Shown here piece after piece: positions 1 through 7,451 of a stretch of 20,542 bases of DNA (position 1 is its first letter; every line of letters starts with the position of its first letter). The position numbers were made by a program, and so were the translations under genes. The stretch comes from an uncultured Fretibacterium sp. (GTDB lineage: Bacteria > Synergistota > Synergistia > Synergistales > Aminobacteriaceae), in the NCBI GenBank assembly GCA_937911045.1, contig CALEPX010000006.1:1-20542 (forward strand), in the 5' to 3' direction. Below the pieces are notes generated by a model. That model had not been told where the DNA came from. It saw nothing but the letters and a program-made list of their open reading frames with translations, and searched no databases.

Positions 1-1
1 G

Positions 2-1933
2 AGAGTCATAAATAATATATTACTAATAAGTTTATTAATAGTAGGTATACTTAATGAAGATTGTTCTAATTTAAACGGAGAATATTCCTGTGTAGGTGAT
101 CAAAGAGAATATCCAACTGATTGGGACGAAAGAAGTTTTCAGACTCCTCCAAGGGATGACCCTTTAGGTAATTATCGAGAAACATATCAAGATATGAATC
201 TTTTAGTCGGGTATTCTCAACTTTTATATTCTTCAGATAAAAAAGTTTGTACAATAAATTTCATAACAAGAGTTAATCCAAAATTAGGAACAGAGGGAGT
301 TGATTATAAAATATTATACACATTTGATAAAACAGAACAAGAAGATAATTCCTTCACAGTAAATTCAGCTATGTCATATCCTGATGGAATGCCAATTTCA
401 GCTAAAATAGTAGATATGCAAGGCAATCAACTTGCTAAATTAGAATTAGAAGATGAATATTTTATGTGGGATAATCCAATAGTTAATCAAGATTCTGTAT
501 ATGAAAATGGTCAAAAAGGTGCAATAGTAGAAATGTTTGGTTGGCCTTATGATGATATTGCAGAAGAATGTGACTTTTTATCAACAGCTGGTTATATGGC
601 GGTTAAAGTCTTTCCAGCGAGTGAACATATATTAACATTTGATACAGTTGAAGATGGAGAGTTAAATCCTTGGTGGTTTATTTATCAACCTGTTTCTTAT
701 AGACTTCATTCAAGAAGTGGTGATAAAAAACAGTTTAAAAATATGATAAATACATGTAGACAAAAAGGAGTAAGAGTTTACTCAGATGCAGTTATTAATC
801 ATATGGCTGGAAATGGAAATGATATGTATCCTGATCACAGGAATGATGTTGGAAGTTGTATCCACTGGGGTGCAAAGGCAGGGAGTGCTGGCTCTCCATG
901 GTACACCACCGGGTGGCAATATGAAAATAATGCTTATACTGGAATAAGACCAGGTTTAGAATTTCCTTCTGTTCCTTATATAGCGACTGATTTCCACTGT
1001 GAAAGAGCTTTAAATTCTTGGACAGATGCTAATATATTAAATTATGGTTGGCTCACAGGTTTAACTGATTTAAATACAGAAAAAGAATATGTCCAGCAAA
1101 GAATTGCTGATTATATTACTGATATGTTAAGTATGGGTGTATCTGGTATAAGAGTTGATGCAGCTAAACATATATCTCCTAAAGATTTAGCAGCAATTTT
1201 TAAAAAATTAAAAGATAATTTAGGTGGAGGGGAATTACCTGATGATTTTACTGCTTATTTAGAAGTATTATTCGGAGGAGAAAAAGATCTTTTAATGTGC
1301 GGAGGAGGTGATTATAGTTATGGAAAACCTTTCATAGAAAAAATGAAATCAGCGGGATTAAGTGATAATGATGTTTTAAAAATTAAAATATGGGGATCAG
1401 ATTATCCAAAGGAATTCCCAATTTGTGGTTATTGGGAAATTGATCCAATACGACATGCAATACAATTAGATTGTCACGACGATCAAAATGAAGGAAGTTC
1501 ATCGAGAGATATGGGAGATAAAGGTTCTGTTTATGTAAAAGAAAAAAATATTGAAAAGCATAGAAATTTTAATGTTGAAATGTTCACAAGAACTGATGCT
1601 AATTGGAAAATTAAACTTTTATTAAGCTCGTATTCTTTTATGAATAATGGAGGTAAAGGATATCCTGATGGAAAATCAGATTGCTCTGCTTGCACAGGAG
1701 AACAATGCAAAAATAATTGTAGTAAATCTGTCCCTTATCAAAAAGCTTATGATCCTAATTCAACTGGATATGATAGCGGTGATTCGAATAATTGGAAGGA
1801 AGGAACTTATACAAGAGTTCATAGGGATCAAGCTACTGTTAATGCCATGAGACAATGGATGGGATTATCTGCCTTAAATGAAGAAGAATTATATGGAAAA
1901 GAAAGATTAAAAGCTAAAGGAATTGAATTATGA
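2..1933 (+). CDS. Secreted GH13 alpha-amylase, protist-like, 5' partial
   Basis: This is a glycoside hydrolase family 13 enzyme, expected to hydrolyse alpha-1,4-glucan (starch) outside the cell. Numbering from the internal Met at 194, the GH13 motifs are region I DAVINH (198-203), region II GIRVDAAKH (318-326, nucleophile D322), region III YLEVL (acid/base E357) and region IV CHDDQ (427-431, H428 and D429). The frame has no stop back to position 2. The added 64 codons start with a hydrophobic run (ILLISLLIVGI), which looks like a signal peptide, so 194 is not the real start. If the two bases before the window were AT, position 1 would complete an ATG. A beta-rich segment of about 100 residues precedes the barrel. 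The chain ends soon after the barrel, so the usual C-terminal sandwich domain seems absent. The Cys-rich tail and motifs such as GSSSRDMGDKGSV recall ciliate amylases from memory. Codons are very AT-rich (AGA, TTA, AAA), unlike the rest of the window. It ends in TGA. Confidence 0.88.
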   Translation, partial: RVINNILLISLLIVGILNEDCSNLNGEYSCVGDQREYPTDWDERSFQTPPRDDPLGNYRETYQDMNLLVGYSQLLYSSDKKVCTINFITRVNPKLGTEGVDYKILYTFDKTEQEDNSFTVNSAMSYPDGMPISAKIVDMQGNQLAKLELEDEYFMWDNPIVNQDSVYENGQKGAIVEMFGWPYDDIAEECDFLSTAGYMAVKVFPASEHILTFDTVEDGELNPWWFIYQPVSYRLHSRSGDKKQFKNMINTCRQKGVRVYSDAVINHMAGNGNDMYPDHRNDVGSCIHWGAKAGSAGSPWYTTGWQYENNAYTGIRPGLEFPSVPYIATDFHCERALNSWTDANILNYGWLTGLTDLNTEKEYVQQRIADYITDMLSMGVSGIRVDAAKHISPKDLAAIFKKLKDNLGGGELPDDFTAYLEVLFGGEKDLLMCGGGDYSYGKPFIEKMKSAGLSDNDVLKIKIWGSDYPKEFPICGYWEIDPIRHAIQLDCHDDQNEGSSSRDMGDKGSVYVKEKNIEKHRNFNVEMFTRTDANWKIKLLLSSYSFMNNGGKGYPDGKSDCSACTGEQCKNNCSKSVPYQKAYDPNSTGYDSGDSNNWKEGTYTRVHRDQATVNAMRQWMGLSALNEEELYGKERLKAKGIEL

Positions 1934-2121
1934 GTTTTATAATATTTATTAAGAGAATTTTATTGCTTAATTTTACGTTTTAAATTATTAGGATATAAAA
2001 AGGATGAATTCATATTAAAATCATGAAATTAAAAATTAAAGGAGAATACACTACACCTTATATGGCCAAATTTTACGTAAAAATGTAACGCTTCAAAAAG
2101 TGCGTAATAAAATTTTTCCAT
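1934..2121. other. AT-rich gene-free stretch, possible junction
   Basis: No gene is visible here. The DNA is very AT-rich, continuing the composition of the amylase gene and ending at the bacterial-looking tRNA promoter. It contains a 12-bp palindrome TTTTACGTAAAA at 2071-2082. The core TTTTACGT also occurs at 1971-1978, exactly 100 bp upstream. No transposase, integrase, telomere-like repeat or att-like duplication of the tRNA end is visible. If the amylase comes from another genome, by transfer or by misassembly, the breakpoint should lie here. Confidence 0.4.
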
Positions 2122-2150
2122 TTGACAAAATTTTAATGTCGTTATAATAT
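2122..2150 (+). promoter_or_regulatory. Sigma-70-type promoter for tRNA operon
   Basis: A perfect TTGACA -35 lies at 2122-2127. A perfect TATAAT lies at 2143-2148 (spacer 15), overlapped by TAATAT at 2145-2150 (spacer 17). Transcription would start near 2157, just before tRNA-Ser. Confidence 0.7.
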
Positions 2151-2171
2151 ATATGCTGTTTTGCTATTAAT

Positions 2172-2265
2172 GGTGGGTTGGCCGAGAGGCTGAAGGCGCT
2201 CGCCTGCTAAGTGAGTATAGGGTCTAATAACTCTATCGTGAGTTCGAATCTCACACCCACCGCCA
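2172..2265 (+). tRNA. tRNA-Ser (GCT anticodon)
   Basis: A complete class II tRNA with encoded CCA (2263-2265). The acceptor GGTGGGT (2172-2178) pairs with ACCCACC (2255-2261), followed by discriminator G2262. The anticodon loop CTGCTAA (2204-2210) carries GCT (2206-2208), which reads AGC/AGT serine codons. The anticodon stem 2199-2203/2211-2215 has one G-U pair. The long variable arm (ATAGGGT pairing with ACTCTAT) is typical of tRNA-Ser. Confidence 0.97.
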
Positions 2266-2291
2266 GTTTCGATAAATTCAATAGCCAGATT

Positions 2292-2368
2292 GCGGCAGTA
2301 GCTCAGCTGGATAGAGCGAAGGCCTACGGAGCCTTAGGTCGTGGGTTCGAATCCTGTCTGCCGCGCCA
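2292..2368 (+). tRNA. tRNA-Arg (ACG anticodon)
   Basis: The acceptor GCGGCAG (2292-2298) pairs with CTGCCGC (2358-2364). Discriminator G2365 and an encoded CCA follow. The anticodon stem AAGGC/GCCTT flanks loop CTACGGA with anticodon ACG (2326-2328), normally edited to ICG to read CGN arginine codons. The D-arm and the T-loop TTCGAAT are canonical. The T-stem is odd: GTGGG (2341-2345) against CCTGT (2353-2357) gives three consecutive G-U/U-G pairs. It lies 26 bp after tRNA-Ser and is probably co-transcribed. Confidence 0.95.
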
Positions 2369-2458
2369 AATTTGCAAATCATGTTTCCAGAATCGATAGC
2401 GCAAAAACTTTCTGTGAAATTAAGTGAATAATGAATAATAAAAATAAATAGATCAAAG

Positions 2459-2503
2459 CAGCGAATCTTTCGGAGAATATTTTGGAAGTGAAGCTGTTTT
2501 TTT
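2459..2503 (+). terminator. Terminator after tRNA pair
   Basis: CAGC (2459-2462) pairs with GCTG (2493-2496). After a 4x4 internal loop a second stem, CTTTC with GGAAG, extends the hairpin. Seven T residues follow (2497-2503). It would end the tRNA transcript before livJ. Confidence 0.6.
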
Positions 2504-2524
2504 CGTGCGTGAATCTTGCTGTAA

Positions 2525-2555
2525 TTGTGTATCTTGAGTTATTATTATGTATAAT
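2525..2555 (+). promoter_or_regulatory. Probable livJ promoter
   Basis: A perfect TATAAT -10 lies at 2550-2555, preceded directly by TG. The best -35 is TTGTGT at 2525-2530 with a long 19-bp spacer. It lies after the tRNA terminator and about 85 bp before the livJ ATG, leaving a leader that contains the hairpin at 2561-2599. Confidence 0.45.
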
Positions 2556-2560
2556 TGTCT

Positions 2561-2599
2561 GAATATTTGTTTTCCGTCCGGTCGCGGAAGTGAATATTC
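2561..2599 (+). promoter_or_regulatory. Two-part inverted repeat in livJ leader
   Basis: GAATATT (2561-2567) pairs with AATATTC (2593-2599). Inside it TTCCG (2572-2576) pairs with CGGAA (2585-2589), with a small internal loop and an 8-nt apical loop. No T-run follows, so it is not a classical terminator. It could be a leader RNA structure or a protein operator just downstream of the predicted -10. The ligand or regulator is unknown. Confidence 0.4.
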
Positions 2600-2640
2600 T
2601 GGAACAAGATAATTTTTATACGAAGGAGTTTTTTATTCAC

Positions 2641-3762
2641 ATGAAGAAGATTTTTGTATGCACAGCGTTAGTTTTGGCACTTGCTGGTTCAGCGTTCGGT
2701 GCTCCGTTCAAAATCGGCGGAACTGCTCCGTTGACTGGCGGTGCGGCGATTTACGGCATAGCGGCGAGAAATGGTGCGCAGATTGCTGTCGATGAGATTA
2801 ACGCGGCTGGTGGCGATATTACGTTTGAGTTGCGCTACGAGGACGACACGCATGACGCAGAAAAAGCAGTGAATGCTTATAACGCTCTGAAAGACTGGGG
2901 AATGCAGGTTTCACTCGGTTCTGTAACGTCAAAGCCCTGTGAGGCAACAGCTGCTGAGAATTTCGCGGACAGAATTTTCGCGCTAACACCGTCAGCTTCG
3001 TCCGCGGCAGTGACTGATGGCAAAGATAACGTGTTCCAGATGTGCTTTGTTGACCCGAATCAGGGTTCAGCTTCGGCGCAATATATCGCTGAGAAAAAAC
3101 TTGCTACGAAAGTTGCGGTTATCTGGAAAAATGACGACGTTTACTCGAAAGGCATTCGCGACACGTTCATCGAGAAAGCTCCGACACTGGGACTTGAAAT
3201 CGTGAGTGACATGACGTTCGCTGATGGCAATGACACGGATTTCTCGGTGCAATTAACTGATGCGCAGACCAAAGGTGCAGAACTTGTATTTTTGCCGATG
3301 TATTATCAGCCGGCAAGTTTGATTCTCGCACAGGCTCAGGGAATGGGCTATGCTCCGAAATGGTTCGGTGTTGACGGCATGGACGGGATATTAACTATGG
3401 AAGGCTTCGACAAGTCGCTGGCAGAGGGCGTAATGTTGCTCACACCGTTTAATGCTGACTCGACTGATCCTAAGACCGTAGCGTTCGTTGCTGAATACAA
3501 GAAGCGTTTTAACGAAATCCCGAATCAGTTTGCAGCTGACGGCTATGATTGCGTTTATGCCTACAAGCAGGCTCTCGAAAATGCAAAGGCAAATCCGGAT
3601 CAGGACGCTGATGAAATTTGCCCGTTAATGATCGAGCAGTTTACGCATATGGTATTTAACGGAGTAACTGGTGAGAACGTCCGTTGGAGCGCAAACGGTG
3701 AAGTCACGAAAGATCCTAAGGGCATGGTCATTCAGAACGGTGCCTATGTTGGACTTGACTAG
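2641..3762 (+). CDS. livJ: Branched-chain amino acid ABC transporter, binding protein
   Basis: Periplasmic type I substrate-binding protein of 373 aa, delivering Leu/Ile/Val or a related amino acid to the LivHMGF membrane complex. The ATG at 2641 is chosen because it gives a clean Sec signal peptide (MKKIF, a hydrophobic core, cleavage near SAFG-A), with an AAGGAG site at 2623-2628. In-frame extension to a GTG at 2590 would put unrelated residues ahead of the signal peptide. The mature N-terminus (FKIGGTAPLTGGAAIYG) and the EIPNQFAADGYD segment near residue 300 are typical of the family. It is first in livJHMGF. Family assignment is strong, but the exact ligand cannot be read from sequence. 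Confidence 0.93.
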   Translation: MKKIFVCTALVLALAGSAFGAPFKIGGTAPLTGGAAIYGIAARNGAQIAVDEINAAGGDITFELRYEDDTHDAEKAVNAYNALKDWGMQVSLGSVTSKPCEATAAENFADRIFALTPSASSAAVTDGKDNVFQMCFVDPNQGSASAQYIAEKKLATKVAVIWKNDDVYSKGIRDTFIEKAPTLGLEIVSDMTFADGNDTDFSVQLTDAQTKGAELVFLPMYYQPASLILAQAQGMGYAPKWFGVDGMDGILTMEGFDKSLAEGVMLLTPFNADSTDPKTVAFVAEYKKRFNEIPNQFAADGYDCVYAYKQALENAKANPDQDADEICPLMIEQFTHMVFNGVTGENVRWSANGEVTKDPKGMVIQNGAYVGLD

Positions 3763-3798
3763 TGTTATAAGACTGGTAATAACTTGTTGTGAGAATTT

Positions 3799-3822
3799 GC
3801 AGGTGACCGGACCTGCTTTTTT
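3799..3822 (+). terminator. Terminator-like hairpin between livJ and livH
   Basis: GCAGGT (3799-3804) pairs with ACCTGC (3811-3816) around a 6-nt loop, followed by six T (3817-3822). Because livH follows on the same strand with no obvious new promoter, it may be a partial terminator that yields more binding protein than permease. Confidence 0.65.
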
Positions 3823-3859
3823 GTGAGAAATTGCGAAATTTTGAGGTGTGTAATTTTAG

Positions 3860-4741
3860 ATGGTATTTCTGAATTTTTTCATAAGCGGCATAAGTTTGGG
3901 GAGCATTTACGCGATCATTGCGCTTGGGTACACGATGGTTTACGGAATTGCCAAGATGCTGAATTTTGCGCACGGTGATGTAATAATGGTAGGTGCGTAT
4001 GTGTGTTTTTATGCGATTGCGAGATATAATTTGCCGCCTGTGTTGGGAGTTTTAATCGCGATGCTGCTTTGCACGTTTCTGGGAATAATTGTCGAGAGAT
4101 TAGCGTACAAGCCACTGAGACAAGCTCCGTCACTTGCAGTGTTAATTACGGCGATTGGTGTGAGTTATTTTTTGCAGAATGCTGCGTTATTGCTATGGTC
4201 ATCGAATCCGAAAGTTTTCCCGTCGATTATTGGTCGCGGTGCGTATAAATTATTTGACGGCGCGTTATCTGTCTCGCATGTTACGGTTTTGACGATTGTG
4301 ACGTGTCTGGTGATCATGATTGTGTTGAGCCTGTTTATTAACAAGACGCGTTTGGGAAAAGCAATGCGTGCATGTTCGGAGGATAAGAGCGCGGCGCAAT
4401 TAATGGGAATTAACGTGAATGCGACGATTTCGCTGACATTTGCGATTGGTTCGGGCTTGGCTGCGGTGGCAGGGGCGTTGTTATGTTCGGCGTATCCGAC
4501 TTTGATGCCGACGACTGGATCTTTGCCGGGAATTAAGGCGTTTACGGCTGCGGTTTTTGGCGGCATTGGCTCGATTCCGGGAGCGTTTCTTGGTGGCTTG
4601 ATGTTGGGAGTAATCGAGATTTTTGCGAAGGCGTATATTTCGAGTCAATTATCGGACGCGGTTGTTTTTGCTGTGTTGATAATCGTGTTGTTGGTGAAGC
4701 CTGCTGGTTTACTGGGGAAACAAGTTACTGAGAAAGTGTAA
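3860..4741 (+). CDS. livH: Branched-chain amino acid ABC permease LivH
   Basis: Inner-membrane permease of 293 aa that forms the translocation channel with LivM. It is almost entirely hydrophobic helices. The LivH-typical opening reads SLGSIYAIIALGYTMVYGI followed by LNFAHGD (about residues 14-42). The conserved cytoplasmic loop that contacts the ATPases is near residues 165-200 (MRACSEDKSAAQLMGIN). A GAGGTG site lies at 3842-3847, with a slightly long 12-nt spacing. livM begins 7 bp downstream, indicating co-transcription. Length matches the family. Confidence 0.93.
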   Translation: MVFLNFFISGISLGSIYAIIALGYTMVYGIAKMLNFAHGDVIMVGAYVCFYAIARYNLPPVLGVLIAMLLCTFLGIIVERLAYKPLRQAPSLAVLITAIGVSYFLQNAALLLWSSNPKVFPSIIGRGAYKLFDGALSVSHVTVLTIVTCLVIMIVLSLFINKTRLGKAMRACSEDKSAAQLMGINVNATISLTFAIGSGLAAVAGALLCSAYPTLMPTTGSLPGIKAFTAAVFGGIGSIPGAFLGGLMLGVIEIFAKAYISSQLSDAVVFAVLIIVLLVKPAGLLGKQVTEKV

Positions 4742-4748
4742 TATAGAA

Positions 4749-5822
4749 ATGACGATGAGAAGATTAATAAATCTTAAGCGCGTTGAGGCTCGCAGAATAT
4801 ATTTGACGTATTTTATCGTGATAGCTGCGTACGTAATTTGCCAGACTATGAGTTCGACGAAAATGATGAGTTCTTCGATGCGCGGAATGTTGGTGCCGAT
4901 TTGCGCGTACATGGTCATGGCTGTGTCGCTGAATTTGGTCGTTGGAATTTCGGGAGAATTATCGCTTGGACACGCTGGCTTCATGTCAGTCGGGGCGTTT
5001 TCTGGAGTTGCGACGGCGATTTTGTTGCAGAATTTAATCCCGTTTGCTCCAGTGAGACTTGCGATTGCGATGATTTCGGGAGCTGTATTTGCTGCGTTGG
5101 CTGGATTTTTGATCGGCATTCCGGTTTTGCGCCTGAAGGGAGATTACTTAGCGATTGTAACGTTGGCGTTCGGCGAGATTATCAAGAGCATATTAAATAA
5201 TTTTTACCTGGGCGTTGATTCGGCAGGATTGCACTTCAGCATGTTATCGGATACGACGAGATTATTACCCGGCGGGCAATTAATAATTCGCGGTCCGATG
5301 GGTATAAGCAGGATCATGAAAATAGCAACGTTTCCTGCAGGATTTATTCTGGTGATGATCGCGCTTGCTATCGTGTTTAATCTCGTCAATAGCAGATTCG
5401 GTCGCGGATTCATGGCGATTCGTGACGACAGAATTGCTGCTGAGAGCATCGGTCTTGACGTTACGAAATTCAAATTGACGGCGTTCGTGATGTCCGCTGC
5501 GTTGGCAGGAGCTGCTGGATGTTTGTTCTCGCTGAATTATTCGACGATTGTTGCGAATAAATTTGATTTCAACACTTCGATTTTGATTCTGGTCTTCGTA
5601 GTCTTGGGCGGTCAGGGGAATATGCTCGGATCGATAATAGCTGCCGCCGCGTTGACGATTTTGCCCGAGAAGCTGCGTGAATTTGCGGATTACAGAATGC
5701 TGCTTTACGCTGTGATATTAATCATGACGATGCTTATCACGAATAATGATAATATCAAGGCGTTTTTCCAGAATATTTTTCCCGGCTCGAAAGCTAAAAT
5801 TCAGAAAGAGAGTGATGACTAA
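4749..5822 (+). CDS. livM: Branched-chain amino acid ABC permease LivM
   Basis: Second inner-membrane permease subunit, 357 aa, partner of LivH. Hydrophobic helices cover about residues 18-330. LivM signatures are NLVVGISGELSLGHAGFMSVG (about 62-82) and the cytoplasmic coupling loop AIRDDRIAAESIGLD (about 222-236). The ATG at 4749 has only a weak ribosome site, and an in-frame ATG at 4755 is an alternative. Translation is probably coupled to livH 7 bp upstream. The stop TAA shares its last A with the livG ATG (TAATG at 5820-5824), a classic translational-coupling overlap. Confidence 0.92.
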   Translation: MTMRRLINLKRVEARRIYLTYFIVIAAYVICQTMSSTKMMSSSMRGMLVPICAYMVMAVSLNLVVGISGELSLGHAGFMSVGAFSGVATAILLQNLIPFAPVRLAIAMISGAVFAALAGFLIGIPVLRLKGDYLAIVTLAFGEIIKSILNNFYLGVDSAGLHFSMLSDTTRLLPGGQLIIRGPMGISRIMKIATFPAGFILVMIALAIVFNLVNSRFGRGFMAIRDDRIAAESIGLDVTKFKLTAFVMSAALAGAAGCLFSLNYSTIVANKFDFNTSILILVFVVLGGQGNMLGSIIAAAALTILPEKLREFADYRMLLYAVILIMTMLITNNDNIKAFFQNIFPGSKAKIQKESDD

Positions 5823-6676
5823 TGGAAAAAGAGAAGAGATCGCGAACTAAACTTGTACCGTTGCCATCGAGAGCGTTAGTCCCGGATAGAGATGCAGCGC
5901 GTGATCCTGTTCTTGAGTGCATAAATCTTGGAATCACTCTCGGGGGAATCAAAGCAGTCGAGGATTTTAATTTTACGGTTGGCAGGACGGAAATTGCCGG
6001 ATTAATCGGTCCGAACGGTGCTGGAAAAACTACGGTGTTTAACTTGCTCACGAAAGTCTATCAGCCTACGACGGGGACGATATTATTAAACGGGCGCGAC
6101 ACTCACGGAATGAACACGATGCAGGTGAACAAAGCCGGAATTGCTCGAACGTTCCAGAATATAAGGCTATTCAAGAATTTGAGCGTTGCAGATAATGTGA
6201 AAGCAGCGATGAATAACGACATGAGATATAACATGCTGAACGCAATTTTGCGAACACCGGCTTACAGGCGCGAAGAAATTGCAGCACACAGGCGCGCGCT
6301 GAAATTGCTTTCGATATTTGACATGCAGGATATAGCGGATGTCAGAGCAGGCTCGTTGCCATACGGTGCTCAGAGAAGGCTGGAAATTGTCAGAGCGTTG
6401 GCTACGAATCCGTCGTTGTTATTGCTCGATGAACCCGCAGCAGGCATGAACCCGTCCGAAACCGCTGAATTAATGGACAGCATTCGTAAAGTTCACGAGA
6501 TGTTCCAGATTGCGATTGTCTTAATCGAACATGACATGAGCTTGGTCATGAATATTTGCGAGGGAATTTGCGTTTTGAATTTCGGGCATATTATCGCGAA
6601 AGGCACGCCTGATGATATTCAGTCTAATCCGGCGGTAATCGAGGCGTATTTGGGTCGTAACAGGGAGGCGAAATAG
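5822..6676 (+). CDS. livG: Branched-chain amino acid ABC transporter ATPase LivG
   Basis: Cytoplasmic ABC ATPase of 284 aa that energises the LivHM permease with LivF. Seen motifs are Walker A GPNGAGKT (63-70), Q-loop FQN (about 111), signature LPYGAQRR (179-186), Walker B LLLLDEP (about 199-205) and H-loop IEHDM. The signature is the LivG YGxQ type rather than LSGGQ, with Ala where a Gln is common. A charged N-terminal extension of about 28 residues precedes the ABC fold. The start overlaps the livM stop by one base. livF starts immediately after its TAG with no gap. Confidence 0.93.
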   Translation: MEKEKRSRTKLVPLPSRALVPDRDAARDPVLECINLGITLGGIKAVEDFNFTVGRTEIAGLIGPNGAGKTTVFNLLTKVYQPTTGTILLNGRDTHGMNTMQVNKAGIARTFQNIRLFKNLSVADNVKAAMNNDMRYNMLNAILRTPAYRREEIAAHRRALKLLSIFDMQDIADVRAGSLPYGAQRRLEIVRALATNPSLLLLDEPAAGMNPSETAELMDSIRKVHEMFQIAIVLIEHDMSLVMNICEGICVLNFGHIIAKGTPDDIQSNPAVIEAYLGRNREAK

Positions 6677-6700
6677 ATGAGTATGAGTATGAGTATGAGT
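6677..6700 (+). repeat. ATGAGT x4 microrepeat at livF start
   Basis: Four perfect tandem copies of the hexamer ATGAGT span the start codon and residues 1-8 of livF. Copy-number change would keep the frame but alter the N-terminal length and the number of start codons near the ribosome site. Confidence 0.9.
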
Positions 6701-7420
6701 GATAATAATCAGCCAATCTTGAAAGTCGAAAATATTCACGTTCATTACGGCAGCATTCACGCTATAAAAGGCATTTCGTTTGAAGTCAAGAAGGGCGAAA
6801 TTATCTCGCTGATTGGCGCGAACGGTGCAGGAAAATCTACGACGCTGAACACGATTTCGTGCTTATTACACCCGACGTCCGGGAGCATTTCGTTCTTGGG
6901 AGAGACGCTCGCGAAAATTCAGCCGCACAAAGTTGTCGAGAAAGGTCTCGCACAAGTTCCAGAAGGTCGCAGAGTTTTCGCACAAATGACGGTGCAGGAG
7001 AATCTCGAAATGGGAGCTTACACGCAGACAAATGCTCATGATAATGCCGAGGAGCTTGAGAAAGTTTTCGCGTTATTCCCGAGATTGCAGGAGCGTCGCA
7101 AACAAATTGCCGGGACTTTATCAGGTGGAGAGCAGCAGATGTTAGCGATGGGACGCGCGTTGATGAGCAGACCGAAATTGTTGATGCTTGATGAGCCGTC
7201 GATGGGACTTGCGCCGATTCTTGTTGAGCAGATTTTTGATATTATTGCGGATTTGCACAAAACCGGCGCGACGATTTTGCTCGTTGAACAGAATGCTCAG
7301 ATGGCATTGTCTATTGCGAGCCGCGGCTATGTTCTTGAGACCGGACGAATTGTTACGACGGGAACGGGTCAGGAATTGTTGTCTTCTCCGGCGATTAAGA
7401 AAGCGTATCTAGGCGGTTAG
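6677..7420 (+). CDS. livF: Branched-chain amino acid ABC transporter ATPase LivF
   Basis: Second cytoplasmic ATPase of the transporter, 247 aa. Motifs are Walker A GANGAGKS (47-54), signature LSGGE (148-152), Walker B LLMLDEP (168-174), and the LivF-type VEQN in place of the H-loop His (about 203-206). The start is odd. Four tandem ATGAGT units (6677-6700) give MSMSMSMS, so four in-frame ATGs are available. A GGAGG at 6664-6668 sits 8 nt before the first ATG, which I chose. Homology begins only at about residue 13 (PILKVENI), so any of the four would give a working enzyme. Confidence 0.93.
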   Translation: MSMSMSMSDNNQPILKVENIHVHYGSIHAIKGISFEVKKGEIISLIGANGAGKSTTLNTISCLLHPTSGSISFLGETLAKIQPHKVVEKGLAQVPEGRRVFAQMTVQENLEMGAYTQTNAHDNAEELEKVFALFPRLQERRKQIAGTLSGGEQQMLAMGRALMSRPKLLMLDEPSMGLAPILVEQIFDIIADLHKTGATILLVEQNAQMALSIASRGYVLETGRIVTTGTGQELLSSPAIKKAYLGG

Positions 7421-7451
7421 AAAATTTTTTTGACAGGAGAGTGTTATTAAC

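Noticed and set aside
1647..1850. 67-aa overlapping frame inside the amylase
   Set aside because: Out-of-frame shadow of the amylase C-terminus with no ribosome site or motif.
1934..2171. Integrative element inserted at tRNA-Ser
   Set aside because: No integrase, excisionase or duplicated tRNA end was found; only the composition change supports foreign DNA.
2211..2399. 62-aa open frame over the tRNA genes
   Set aside because: It is the read-through of tRNA-Ser and tRNA-Arg sequence; both tRNAs fold well and no ribosome site precedes it.
2590..2640. Upstream GTG start for livJ
   Set aside because: It would add 17 residues before a normal signal peptide, and the leader hairpin overlaps it; ATG 2641 has a proper ribosome site.
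4165..4566. 133-aa antisense open frame in livH
   Set aside because: The plus strand encodes a clear permease; the antisense frame lacks motifs and a ribosome site and arises from codon bias.
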